Position numbers and translations under genes: made by a program. Below are positions 18,490 through 27,130 of a DNA stretch of 64,000 bases, one piece after another. The notes beneath the pieces are model-generated. The model had not been told where the DNA came from. It made no database searches and worked only from the letters and a program-made list of their open reading frames with translations. This stretch comes from Streptomyces sp. NBC_01446. GTDB lineage: Bacteria; Actinomycetota; Actinomycetes; Streptomycetales; Streptomycetaceae. Positions within the stretch are counted from its first letter, which is position 1. The number at the start of each line of letters is the position of its first letter. The stretch covers positions 7,708,501-7,772,500 of the forward strand of contig NZ_JAPEPO010000001.1 of the NCBI RefSeq assembly GCF_026340095.1, in the 5' to 3' direction.

Positions 18490-19060
18490 GCAGCAGTACA
18501 GCAGTACAGCAGTTTGCAGGACGGTGCGGTGGTGGAGTGTCGAAGCCAGCGTTGTTGCAGGACGGCGACGGGACTGACGACCGGACCGGGTGGCCCGCAG
18601 TGATCAGGGGCCGCCGTGAGCAGTACCGCAGTGGCAGTTCAGTAGGTGTAGTTCGCAGTTCCAGCAGTGTGTTTGTCAGTGGTTCCCCGGTAAAGGCGTC
18701 GGCTGCGGGCGCGCGTGCCGGGAGGTTCGGCAGTGGGGTTCTAAGCCAGAGCAGATGCAGGACGGGCGACGGGGCTGGCTGCCGAAGGGTGGCGGTGTTG
18801 AAGGCCACCAGCAGTTCGCAGGACCCAGCAGTATGCAGTTCCCCTTCGGTAAGTGATTGGTTCAGAGGGAAAGAACGGAGGATCCAGGCGCCATCAGGAT
18901 CGCCCGGGCGGAAGTCTTGGGCCCGGGTACCGCAGGACATCGATAGTGAGGTGGTCTCCGGTCAAGCAACCGCGATCCCCGCAACCCCGGCAGCAGTTCG
19001 GCCGGGTCTGCGGAAACAGCAGGCCGACGCAGTAATAGGGTCGGCAGATGGTGTAGCAGT
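18490..19060 (+). promoter_or_regulatory. Long untranslated leader with repeated GCAGT motifs
   Basis: About 570 bases without a credible gene. The tetramer CAGT, mostly as GCAGT, occurs 18 times on the plus strand (first at 18494, last at 19057), against two ACTG on the plus strand. Many copies cluster in runs such as CAGCAGTACAGCAGTACAG at 18491. A segment starting AAGCCAG at 18543 recurs imperfectly exactly 200 bases later at 18743 (both continue TGCAGGACGG, CGACGGG). The strand bias points to a signal in RNA rather than in duplex DNA. It leads into the hairpin at 19067-19098 and the MerR-like gene. Confidence 0.6.
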
Positions 19061-19066
19061 TCCTTC

Positions 19067-19098
19067 GGGGCCCTGGTGCCGCACGGCACCAGGGCCCC
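19067..19098 (+). terminator. Attenuator-like hairpin upstream of MerR-like gene
   Basis: Perfect 14-bp stem: GGGGCCCTGGTGCC (19067-19080), loop GCAC, GGCACCAGGGCCCC (19085-19098). There is no T-run after it, which is common in streptomycete terminators. It ends 25 bases before the ATG of the next gene, so it sits inside the presumed transcript, as expected of an attenuator or of the terminator of a separate leader RNA. Confidence 0.7.
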
Positions 19099-19123
19099 TC
19101 CACGCGTTCCACAGAGAGGTGCA

Positions 19124-19450
19124 ATGACAGCAGACGACTCGTTCGGACGTCTCGATGACGACGACTACCCCGCCTACACCATGGGCCGGGCCGCCGAGAT
19201 GATCGGCTCCACTCAGGGCTTCCTCCGCGCTATCGGTGAAGCCCGCCTCATCACCCCGCTGCGCTCCGAGGGCGGCCACCGCCGCTACTCCCGCTACCAA
19301 CTGCGCATCGCCGCCCGCGCGCGCGAACTCGTCGATCAGGGCACGCCCATCGAGGCCGCCTGCCGCATCGTCATCCTCGAAGACCAGCTCGAAGAAGCCC
19401 AGCGCCTCAACGCCCAATACCGCCGCGCCGCCGAATCGACGAATCCATAG
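19124..19450 (+). CDS. Small MerR-like helix-turn-helix protein
   Basis: 108 aa. After an acidic N-terminus comes the MerR recognition unit YTMGRAAEMIGSTQGFLRAI with wing RLITPLRSEGGHRRYSRYQL. A dimerisation helix (GTPIEAACRIVILEDQLEEA) follows, with no ligand domain. GAGAGGTG lies just upstream of ATG 19124. Very acidic starts of this kind are seen in many streptomycete MerR-like proteins. The unusual leader suggests that expression is controlled after transcription starts. Target genes unknown. Confidence 0.85.
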   Translation: MTADDSFGRLDDDDYPAYTMGRAAEMIGSTQGFLRAIGEARLITPLRSEGGHRRYSRYQLRIAARARELVDQGTPIEAACRIVILEDQLEEAQRLNAQYRRAAESTNP

Positions 19451-19518
19451 GCCCGTGCCGCTCGAAAAGCCATCGTCGCCGGTGGCTGCGGGGACGCAGC
19501 TGCTGGCAGCATGCCCGG

Positions 19519-19638
19519 GTGATCGTGTCCCTGCTGTACACGGTGACCCGGAAGTTGCCCTCCCTCCCGTCGGTGCTGCTTCGCAGCGACGCGGCGAAGG
19601 ATGCGGAGTTGCTCGTGCTCCGGCACGAGAACGCCGCG
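19519..19638 (+). mobile_element. Transposase/integrase N-terminal fragment
   Basis: Forty residues (MIVSLLYTVTRKLPSLPSVL and on to AKDAELLVLRHENAA) match the start of a common actinobacterial integrase-core transposase. The sequence then breaks off abruptly. Only the first tenth or so of the gene remains. Confidence 0.7.
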
Positions 19639-19639
19639 G

Positions 19640-19900
19640 AAGCTCCAACGGGCCACGTCGTACAGGTGGTTGAGGTCCTCAGAGAGGCGGCCGCCGCGGG
19701 TCAGGGCCTGCACGCACGCGTCGTACGCCGGTCCGTCCAGGTCTGCCGTCTTGAGCCGCAACCCGCCGCGCGCGCTCGGGGCGGTGAAGTCCCCGCCGGA
19801 GCTGAAAGTGGGGAACGGAAATCCGATATGGGACCACACACCCGGCGGATCTCCGCGGCTTCGCGGCGCGCCGGGCACCGGCGTTTGCCCTACGCCTGCA
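19640..19900 (-). pseudogene. C-terminal coding remnant, unidentified
   Basis: The minus strand directly abutting the transposase fragment reads FTAPSARGGLRLKTADLDGP, AYDACVQALTRGGRLSEDLN and HLYDVARWSFRG. It has good coding character but no proper start or end. It is probably a truncated host gene cut by a transposition event. I do not recognise the family. Confidence 0.4.
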
Positions 19901-19982
19901 ACCCCCGAGCGCTGGCAGACCTTGACAGACAATTGACCTGCACATGATCCTCCCGGGCCATGTCCGCTCCTAGGTTCTGGGC

Positions 19983-20669
19983 ATGCCGCAGCGCCCGCCC
20001 CGTAAGCCGGGGCTTCCGACACTTCCGTACCGCAAGCCCACACGCGGCAGGGACTACTGGGTGCTGGACGACGTGCTTGCGGACCCCGACGCGGTCCGCA
20101 AGCGCTGCCTGGCCACGGACAACTGGACGCAGGGTTATCCGCACCGGCCCGAGACCTGGCCGGGACTGCGTACGAAGCCGGGGCTGGAACCCGACGAGCT
20201 GGCTCATGTGGAGAAGCTGGTCAGGAAGGCGACCGGTGCGCGCAAGATCTGGGCACCGGCCTCCGCCATGGGCGGAGCCACCGACCACAACTGCATCCAG
20301 GTCGTCGGCGAGGGCGAGTCAGAGCCCCGACCGCACACGGACTCACGGGCCGTGTGCCGGTACGCGGCGGTGCTCTACCTCACCCCGAACGCACCCAAGA
20401 ACTGCGGGACCGGGTTCTACCGCCAGCGCATGCCCGGCGGCCTGCTGGGCGGCAACACGGTGGCGGCGCCGCACAATAACCTGGTGGACGCGTTGGGGAC
20501 GCGCTTCGTCCCGCCGGACTCGTTCATCGAAGACGTCACCGTTCCGAACCGCCACAATCGCCTGCTCCTCTACACCGCCAACACCATCCACAGCGCCAGC
20601 GGCTACTGCGGAACCACGCTGGAGGACAAACGGATGACGGCGGTCTTCTTCTGGATGGCCGAGCGCTAG
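19983..20669 (+). CDS. DUF6445-like protein, possible 2-oxoglutarate/Fe(II) oxygenase fold
   Basis: 228 aa. The layout fits the DUF6445 group: a conserved N-terminal YWVLDDVLADPDAVRKRCLA, a candidate metal-binding HxD in RPHTDSRAVCRYAAVLYLTP (H-T-D), and a second histidine in NTIHSASGYCG near the C-terminus. The HxD...H spacing resembles 2-oxoglutarate-dependent oxygenases, but a cosubstrate arginine cannot be assigned with certainty. Related genes are often found beside natural-product genes; here it stands alone among mobile-element debris, which suggests it was carried in. Confidence 0.68.
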   Translation: MPQRPPRKPGLPTLPYRKPTRGRDYWVLDDVLADPDAVRKRCLATDNWTQGYPHRPETWPGLRTKPGLEPDELAHVEKLVRKATGARKIWAPASAMGGATDHNCIQVVGEGESEPRPHTDSRAVCRYAAVLYLTPNAPKNCGTGFYRQRMPGGLLGGNTVAAPHNNLVDALGTRFVPPDSFIEDVTVPNRHNRLLLYTANTIHSASGYCGTTLEDKRMTAVFFWMAER

Positions 20670-21426
20670 CAGGAACGGCCAGCACGCCCTCCGGCCGGTC
20701 AACGGCCCAACAGGTACAGCCGGTCGAGGACGCCGTCCGCAACCGCCCTCCGGGCGGCGTCCCGGGCCGTGGGGCGCCGTCGAGGTCGACGCCACGGCGG
20801 TGAGCTTGACCGGCGCGGTCATGCGCGACAGTTGGAGCCTCGTCGAACGGCGCGCCGCCGTCCCCGTCCTGCCGCAGCACCTCTTCGGCCACCGCGCCTA
20901 CACCACCCTGCTTACCGCCGGTCTCAGCTTCCAGGTCGCCACGCTGCCAGTCGGTATCTCCCGCCGGTGTACTTCCAGTACAGCCGCGGCCACTCGGCCG
21001 CCCCCTCCGGGCTGCTGCTCCTGCCGCTCCGGCACGACGGCGGGCAACCGGCTCACCACAACCACCGCCCTGCACCCCGGCCCTTCGATGGCCGGCATCA
21101 CCATCGCCACCCAACCCGGCGCGCCCCGCACCGACATGGGCATCGCCACCGCGAGCTCCGCCCAGTTGAGGTTGCCCTTCAACGTTTCGACGTCTCATTG
21201 CGGGTTCTGTCAACCGTGATCACGCCAGCGTTCTGCCATGTACAGCCCAGGAACATCTTGCGACATGTGCAAGTCGGCAATGCGGAGTTACAGATTCAAC
21301 GATCTTCTTGTTGACGTGCTCCGGACACCGTAGGTTCTGCGCCGGTCCTGATGCGCACCACGCGTCACAGGCTGCACAGCGCACCCGCATATCCCCCTGG
21401 TTCACCCACCTGACGGAGGAAGTACG
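20670..21426. other. Intergenic region with coding debris
   Basis: No intact gene. Around 20785-20990 a plus frame reads VEVDATAVSLTGAVMRDSWS and ERRAAVPVLPQHLFGHRAYT with coding-like composition, then fails; the family is not recognised. 21220-21426 is comparatively AT-rich and probably carries the promoter of the protease gene. Confidence 0.4.
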
Positions 21427-22632
21427 TTGCGCAGATCCAGTTCCCTCGTAGCTGTGGCCTCGCTGGCCGCAGCAGCCCTGGCTCTGGCCGCCCCGGCCGG
21501 CCAGGCATCGGCGCCCAACGGCGTCACCGTGGCCCACTCCTGTGCTACTCCGACGCAGAAGGACGTCATGGCCTGCAAGGCGCTCCGCGTCACCGCAGGC
21601 ACCCCGAAATCCGCTCACGCGGAGAGCGACCTGACGGCGGCCGCCGCGCCTTCCGGCTACGGCCCCGCCTCACTGCAGGCCGCGTACAACCTTCCTTCCT
21701 CCAGCGGCGGTTCCGGCCAGACCGTGGCCATCGTCGACGCGTACGACGACCCCAACGCGGAAGCGGATCTCGCGACCTACCGCTCCCAGTTCGGCCTGTC
21801 CGCCTGCACCACCGCCAACGGCTGCTTCAAGAAGGTCAACCAGACCGGGGGCACCAGCTACCCGCGCGCCGACTCCGGCTGGGCCCAGGAGATATCCCTC
21901 GACGCCGACATGGTCAGCGCGGCCTGCCCGAACTGCAAGATCCTGCTGGTCGAGGCCGCTTCCGCCACGATGGCCAACCTGGGCACGGCCGTGAACACCG
22001 CGGTGAGCCTGGGCGCCAAGTACGTCTCCAACAGCTACGGCGGCGGCGAGACCTCCAGCGACGCCACGTACGACTCGACGTACTTCAACCACCCGGGCAT
22101 CGCCATCACCGTCAGCTCCGGCGACAACGGCTACGGCACCGAGTACCCGGCCGCATCCAAGTACGTGACGGCTGTGGGCGGTACGTCGCTGAAGACCTCG
22201 TCCACCACGCGCGGCTGGACCGACACGGTGTGGAGCGGAGCGGGATCCGGCTGCTCCTCGTACGACGCCAAGCCCACCTGGCAGACCGACAGCGGCTGCG
22301 CCAAGCGGACGATCGCGGATGTCTCCGCGGTCGCCGACCCGAACACCGGGGTCGCGGTCTACGACACCTACCGCCAGTCCACCGGCTGGATGGTCTTCGG
22401 CGGCACCAGCGCATCGGCCCCGCTCATCGCGGCGACCTACGCGCTGGCGGGCGCCCCGTCGTCCGGCTCCTACCCGGCGTCGTTCCCCTACGCGCACACC
22501 TCGGCGCTCTACGACGTGACCAGCGGCTCCAACGGCAGCTGCACCACGGCGTACCTGTGCACCGCCGCTGCCGGGTACGACGGCCCGACCGGCCTCGGCG
22601 TCCCGAACGGCACGGCGGCCTTCACCGGCTGA
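21427..22632 (+). CDS. Secreted S53-type serine peptidase (sedolisin-like)
   Basis: 401-aa secreted protease. TTG 21427 is the start, with GGAGGAAG just upstream. A signal peptide (RRSSSLVAVASLAAAALALA, cleaved after the ASA-like site) precedes a short pro-segment. Catalytic residues of the S53 clan are visible: Glu155 and Asp159 in AQEISLDADM, oxyanion Asp233 in SGDNGYG, and nucleophile Ser328 in GGTSASAP. No large kumamolisin-type propeptide is present, so it belongs to the short form common in Streptomyces. It stands alone, with a fairly AT-rich upstream region. Confidence 0.9.
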   Translation: MRRSSSLVAVASLAAAALALAAPAGQASAPNGVTVAHSCATPTQKDVMACKALRVTAGTPKSAHAESDLTAAAAPSGYGPASLQAAYNLPSSSGGSGQTVAIVDAYDDPNAEADLATYRSQFGLSACTTANGCFKKVNQTGGTSYPRADSGWAQEISLDADMVSAACPNCKILLVEAASATMANLGTAVNTAVSLGAKYVSNSYGGGETSSDATYDSTYFNHPGIAITVSSGDNGYGTEYPAASKYVTAVGGTSLKTSSTTRGWTDTVWSGAGSGCSSYDAKPTWQTDSGCAKRTIADVSAVADPNTGVAVYDTYRQSTGWMVFGGTSASAPLIAATYALAGAPSSGSYPASFPYAHTSALYDVTSGSNGSCTTAYLCTAAAGYDGPTGLGVPNGTAAFTG

Positions 22633-22834
22633 CGTACCTGAAGCGTCGGAAGTATGTGAAGTACCTGATGCACCTTCAGCGGCCCGGCCAGTAACACTGG
22701 TTGGTCGCGCCTCCCTCGCAGAGGACGTGGTCGCCCGATGCGGCGCTCATTGTCCTCCGCGACCGGGTCGGAGTCGGCGACCACGTCGGCTCCGGCCCGG
22801 ATGCTTGGGGGCGTATCGAAGGGGACGTCCGAAG

Positions 22835-23095
22835 GTGCTGTGCGAGAACACGCCGTGGGGTCTGGACGTGCCGCTCGGTCCCAGCGAACCGGAGGAGGTG
22901 CGCAGGTACTGGCGGCAGCGCTGGCGCACCGTTGTGGAGCAAATTCCGACCAGCGCAGAGGCTACGAGGGAAGCGCCGTTCCGGGAGGCGACCCTGCTGC
23001 GTCATTGTCGGCTCGTCAAAGGGGCCGAGATCGGCAGTTGGGACGCTGCGATCTGGTTGTCCGCCGGTGGAGTACGCGAAGGAAAACCCATCTGA
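22835..23095 (+). CDS. Small hypothetical protein
   Basis: Possible 86-aa gene beginning at GTG 22835 (VLCENTPWGLDVPLGPSEPE, then EVRRYWRQRWRTVVEQIPTS). Codon choice is coding-like and the frame ends cleanly with REGKPI. No strong ribosome site and no recognised family; it could be the end of a truncated gene, since the same frame is open further upstream without good codon character. Confidence 0.4.
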   Translation: MLCENTPWGLDVPLGPSEPEEVRRYWRQRWRTVVEQIPTSAEATREAPFREATLLRHCRLVKGAEIGSWDAAIWLSAGGVREGKPI

Positions 23096-23451
23096 AACCG
23101 TGTACTTCGTCAGCGCCAGCTCCAAGGACTTCGGGGATGGTGCAACGTTCCCCTCGCCGATGGACAAGGTGCGGGGGGCGAAAACTCGTCGCTGCTGATC
23201 AGGCTGCGTATCTGTAATCGTCCGGGTCTGCTGCAGGTATGGGCGACTTGCCCAGCCGACGGAAGGCTTCGCGGGGGCTGCGGATGTGGTCGCGGCCGGG
23301 TCGGCCGGTTGGTTCGAAGGCTGGTGGTCTCGGCCTGGGTGTGAACGACCTGGACGCCATGGGCCGCGTCTGCTCGGCTTTGCCTGGGTCGATGGTGGAC
23401 AGGAGGCCTTGACGGATCCGGATCAGAAGCTGCTCGAGTTGATCGTCTCGG

Positions 23452-23865
23452 CTACACCGGTCTTCCTCGGGCGTCGCGACGCCGAAGAGCGACATCCTGC
23501 ACTACCGCGGGGGCTCCGAGCAGCCAGGCGACGGCGGCAGGGAGACACAGCAACCACCAGTACCCGCCTCGGTCCACGGCAACCACCACCAGGAAAACGG
23601 CAAGGACCAGGAAACTGATCCAGAAGAGAACGCCACCTAGATCACGCGTTTGCTCATCTTCCCCCTCCACGATCTTGCGCACGGCTCCATCAATGTGCGC
23701 CGCAAGGATCTGCTTCGCCTCGCTGTCCTCAGGGAGCAGGGCCAGCAGCTCAGCGTCTTGTTTAACGATCTCCCTGGTCATGGGCCGCTTACGACGGGCC
23801 TGAACGATTCCCCCCGTCACTGTGATGAAGGCCACAAGGATCGGTGCCCAGTCTGCGAACTTCAA
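23452..23865 (-). CDS. Small membrane protein, unknown function
   Basis: 137 aa. TTG 23865 is chosen because CCGGAGGT lies directly upstream on the minus strand. An N-terminal hydrophobic segment (WAPILVAFITVTGGIV) is followed by a charged middle (REIVKQDAELLALLPEDSEA) and two adjacent hydrophobic segments near the C-terminus (GGVLFWISFLVLAVFLVVVA; WWLLCLPAAVAWLLGAPAVV). No family recognised. The frame opposite and downstream (23199-23495, minus) is open but weaker. Confidence 0.6.
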   Translation of the reverse strand: MKFADWAPILVAFITVTGGIVQARRKRPMTREIVKQDAELLALLPEDSEAKQILAAHIDGAVRKIVEGEDEQTRDLGGVLFWISFLVLAVFLVVVAVDRGGYWWLLCLPAAVAWLLGAPAVVQDVALRRRDARGRPV

Positions 23866-24226
23866 GGAACCTCCGGACAGGAGCAGGTAGACCGTGCCCC
23901 TCGCGTGTCCGGTCGGGAAGTGACCGCCGGGCAGTAGCGGGGACAGCTGCGGAACGCGCCAAGAACGCGCAGCTGAAGATCCTGCCAGGTCACGCCTCAC
24001 CCGGTCACGGGATCTTCCAAACTGATGCACCAGCCTCGGGCTCTTTCAGCGCCCGCACGGCCTCCGAGTCGGAGAGCGCACGAATCTCGCGTACCAGCTC
24101 ATCTCGCTGCGAGATGAGCCAAGTCTGCCCCCCTGCGAAGGCGTGCGGGAGTGGGTTACGGGTGACTCGTCACCACGGGTGCTGGGGCGATGCGTCCCCG
24201 GAAGGCACCTCGGGCCGGTCACAGGC
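23866..24226. other. Interval with possible small remnant
   Basis: No intact gene. On the minus strand, around 24030-24125, the frame LISQRDELVREIRALSDSEA continuing VRALKEPEAGASVWKIP has coding character but no usable start; it is likely the tail of a gene lost when the adjacent IS5 element arrived. Confidence 0.35.
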
Positions 24227-25288
24227 TCATTGAACGACCCTGTCGTCAACAACTGCGCGGCCCGGATCCCGGTTGAGATGGGCCGTGCGTGCGTGTGAAC
24301 TCGCTGCGGTGCGGGCTATATCAGTCACACAAGCGCAGCCCGTACCTGTCCCCCATTCCCGGGCGACTCCTGGCATCTGTCCACAGTGGCCAGCTGGGAG
24401 GTGAAGCTTCCGACTTAGAGCGACCGCCACTTGATGGTCAGCGAGTCGGCGGGCTGTTGGCCGTGTGGTCCAGCGGTAGAGCTGGCGCGCTTGGCGGATC
24501 AGCGCGCGGACGGTGACGAACGCGGCGGCGAGGTAGAGGTAGAAATCGACGACCTCGCCGTCGCGTTCGAAGCACCTGCGGATCTTGCCGTAGCCGTTCA
24601 TCCATGACTGCGTACGTTCGGCCACCCAACGCTTGCCAACCTGGATCGGAGCCGGGATGCCCTTCACGGCTATCTCGCCGATCAACCTGTGGTCGTCCAG
24701 AATTCGACGGCAGGCCCGCCCGTTGTACGCGGAGTCCAGGTGGATCACGGCGTTCTCAGGCAGGGCTCCGAGCTGATGTTCGGCCGCCTCGATGGTGGGT
24801 TCCAGTAGTTTCGAGTCGTGCCGGTTCGCGCCGGCCGACGCAATGACCAGCGGGATTCCACTGGCATCGACCAAAGTGGAGCGTTTGAGTCCCTGCTTCG
24901 CACGGTCGACCGGTGACGGTCCGGCCTTGGCGCCGACGCAAGGGGCCTTGGTGTGGCAGCCGTCAGCAGACAAATCATCGAGGTTCAGGCCGATCATCGT
25001 GTCGTAAGCGGCCAGGGCGATCGCGTGCAGCCGCCTGGCGAGTCCGAGGTGAGCCCATTCCCTGACCCGGCGCCGGATCGTAGTGGCCGAGCACTCGTTG
25101 CTGGCGATCCGCTCATAACCCGAGCCGTGGACCAGGGCGTCTACGACGTGGCGGAAGACGACCCGGTCGGGTACCCGGCGGCGGTGGCACCCCCATGGAT
25201 GCGCCGGATCGAACTCGGGCCGGTCAGGAAGCAACGCGCTGAACTGATCCCACAGCGGTTCGAACAGGGATGATGGGACGGTAGGCAC
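24227..25288 (-). mobile_element. IS5-family transposase
   Basis: 353-codon frame encoding a DDE transposase. The N-terminal IS5 domain is SLFEPLWDQFSALLPDRPEF. Catalytic-type residues are in DLSADGCHTKAP (D), VIHLDSAYNGRACRR (D) and the C-terminal SWMNGYGKIRRCFERDGEVV (E). After the family-typical RWTTRPTARRL the frame runs on into unrelated sequence (from about 24440 leftwards), so the element or its stop has been lost at that side. It may still be translated, but whether the element can move is doubtful. Confidence 0.85.
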
Positions 25289-25899
25289 GAATCCTCCGGC
25301 GATCGCTGAGCTTGGAGATCTTCATGATCGCTAGAGGTCGTTCCTACGAGTCATCCCTTGAGGCCGTACCTGGCCGGCACCCTGGAGATTGAGAGTCTGT
25401 GGGCATATTCGGAGAGCCGGGCGGCTTCCAGATCGTGGTACTCGAGTACATGCCATTGCGGCGTTTCGGTCTCTTCCAGATCCTGCTGAGCGGCTGGCCG
25501 ATGGGCGACGGAAGTACAACGGCGTTCTATCCGCACTACTGCGACCTGCAAGATCTCGCGCGCCTGGTCGAGAGCGGCGAACCGCATGAGCGGTTTCAGC
25601 TGAGCCTGGGTGACACCTTCGACCACATGCAGGTCGACGCCGAGATGACCGACCGCGCGATCCTGTTCCGCTTCCGCTCGCACGACGAGAATTCGCAGTG
25701 GCGCGAAGCGCAGGTAGACAGGAGAGAGTTCCTCACCGTCTGGAGACAGGCCGCAGCCTGCATCGAGGCGATCCTCGCCCAGGCCAACGAGTCCTGACTC
25801 GTCACCCAGGCAAGCGCCGATGGTGAACCCGGCTGCACGAATCACGCCGATCGGCCAGCAACTTGAAGCCCTCGCTGACCATCAAGTGGCGGTCGCTCT
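24417..25899. repeat. 29-bp perfect inverted repeat bracketing the transposase 5' part and a small gene
   Basis: Positions 25871-25899 (starting CTCGCTGACCATCAAG, plus strand) are identical to the reverse complement of 24417-24445. A second shared word, GGGATGACTCGT, occurs at 25963-25974 and, reverse-complemented, at 25346-25357 near the transposase start. Both sites read LADHQVAVAL in frame. The pattern suggests ends of two copies of the same element brought together by rearrangement. Confidence 0.75.
25399..25797 (+). CDS. Hypothetical protein
   Basis: 132 aa from GTG 25399. Composition is coding-like throughout (FGLFQILLSGWPMGDGSTTA; GDTFDHMQVDAEMTDRAILF; REFLTVWRQAAACIEAILAQ). No motif or family recognised. 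The size, acidic character and location between transposase fragments would suit a small cargo or immunity-type protein, but nothing proves it. Confidence 0.55.
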   Translation: MGIFGEPGGFQIVVLEYMPLRRFGLFQILLSGWPMGDGSTTAFYPHYCDLQDLARLVESGEPHERFQLSLGDTFDHMQVDAEMTDRAILFRFRSHDENSQWREAQVDRREFLTVWRQAAACIEAILAQANES

Positions 25900-26143
25900 T
25901 ATATGGGGATAGCGGAGTGCGGTCGAGTTGGCCGCTCGTAGCGTTTCCGTAGGGCGTCGGATGGGATGACTCGTGAAGCTTCTGCCGCCTCCCGGGGCTG
26001 GCTCTCCGGGGGTGTGCCACCGGCCCGGCGTCCGCCCACGGTCTGACTCAACAGAGGCGTGTCCCGGCCCGTTTGGTTCCGGAAGTCGGAGTGTCGGCCG
26101 TGGACGTCCCTGTCGGTCACGCACCTCTTGGGAGCACCCTCCC

Positions 26144-26490
26144 GTGGTACTGCTCGGAGTCGATCCACACAAGTCCACCCACACCGCTGCCGGTGTGGCC
26201 GCCGACAGCCAGCAACAGCTGTCTTCGGTGACGATCCGGGCGAGCCTGCCGGAGTACCGGCGCCTGCTGCGCTGGGCCCGGCAGTGGCCGCAGCGCACCT
26301 GGGCGGTGGAGAACGCCAACGGGCTGGGCCGGCACCTGGTCCAGTGGCTGATAGCCCGCGGCGAGCGCGTCATCGACGTCCCCGCCACGGCGACCAGCCG
26401 GGTCCGTGAGCTCTCGCGCGGCGGCGGACGCAAGAACGACCAGATCGACGCGGCCGCCGCCGCGACCGTAGCCCACCTGCACGGGCGCGA
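26144..26490 (+). mobile_element. IS110-family transposase, N-terminal fragment
   Basis: From GTG 26144 the frame gives LLGVDPHKSTHTAAGVAADS, AVENANGLGRHLVQWLIARG and GGGRKNDQIDAAAAATVAHL, the DEDD-type N-terminal domain of IS110 transposases with its first Asp (GVD). The Tnp20 C-terminal domain is missing; after about 115 residues the frame drifts into unrelated sequence. Truncated and inactive. Confidence 0.8.
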
Positions 26491-26938
26491 GGGCGGCAGG
26501 CATGGCAGACCGATGAATCACCAAAGCTTCATGGCAGGCAAGGGACTTGAAGGGTCACCTGCAGCAACGGAGCTTCGGCACGTTCGGTCACGTCACAGCC
26601 GACCTGGGACTTCACAAGGTCACGCCACCTTTGCAACAGCCCTGCTGTTCACCGTGGCACTCGGCACGCTCGCGCTGCGGCGCCGGCGGGTCGGATGCAC
26701 CGGCGCCCTCGTCCTCCGATTCGTTGGCGTGCTCGCGGCGTCGAGCCGTCCGGAACACCATCCATCGTGAAGAAGACCGGGGCGGGCGGCGCTTGAAGGT
26801 CGCCGCGATGCTGTCGGCCGGGCCGAGACGAACAGCACCCGCATCCGGTCCTCGGCAATCCCGGCTTTGGCAGTTTCGCCTTGTGCAACTTGAGTCTTCG
26901 CTCTCTCCCCAACACGGGAGGGGCCGCAGCACGGTCGG
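26491..26938. other. Noncoding interval between IS110 fragment and LysR remnant
   Basis: No gene recognised. Open frames on both strands lack family similarity and good starts. Confidence 0.35.
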
Positions 26939-26998
26939 CGCGATCGTCCCGCTATTCGCGACCGCGACGAGGCAGTCGAGCGCGCGATGAGAAGCCAT
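26939..26998 (-). pseudogene. LysR regulator remnant (first 20 codons)
   Basis: Minus strand from ATG 26998 reads MASHRALDCLVAVANSGTIA, closely matching the first residues of the intact LysR gene at 33048 (MPSLRALECLVAVADTGSIT), then similarity stops. It faces away from the epimerase gene at 27131, just as a LysR regulator would. It is a truncated paralogue. Confidence 0.65.
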
Positions 26999-27130
26999 CC
27001 ATGCATTCTATCGCTAGCCCCACATACATGAATGGCATCGAGGGAACAGCGGGACACCGCTGTTTGCTCAACCAGACATGGTCTTCCCGCCCGAAGCGGA
27101 CGGGGAGCGCACACGAGGAAGGAGGCTCCC

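Noticed and set aside
18458..18940. Minus-strand coding sequence in the GCAGT leader
   Set aside because: Composition dictated by the repeats; no family and no ribosome site.
18490..19060. CRISPR array
   Set aside because: Motifs are short and irregularly spaced, without constant repeats and spacers.
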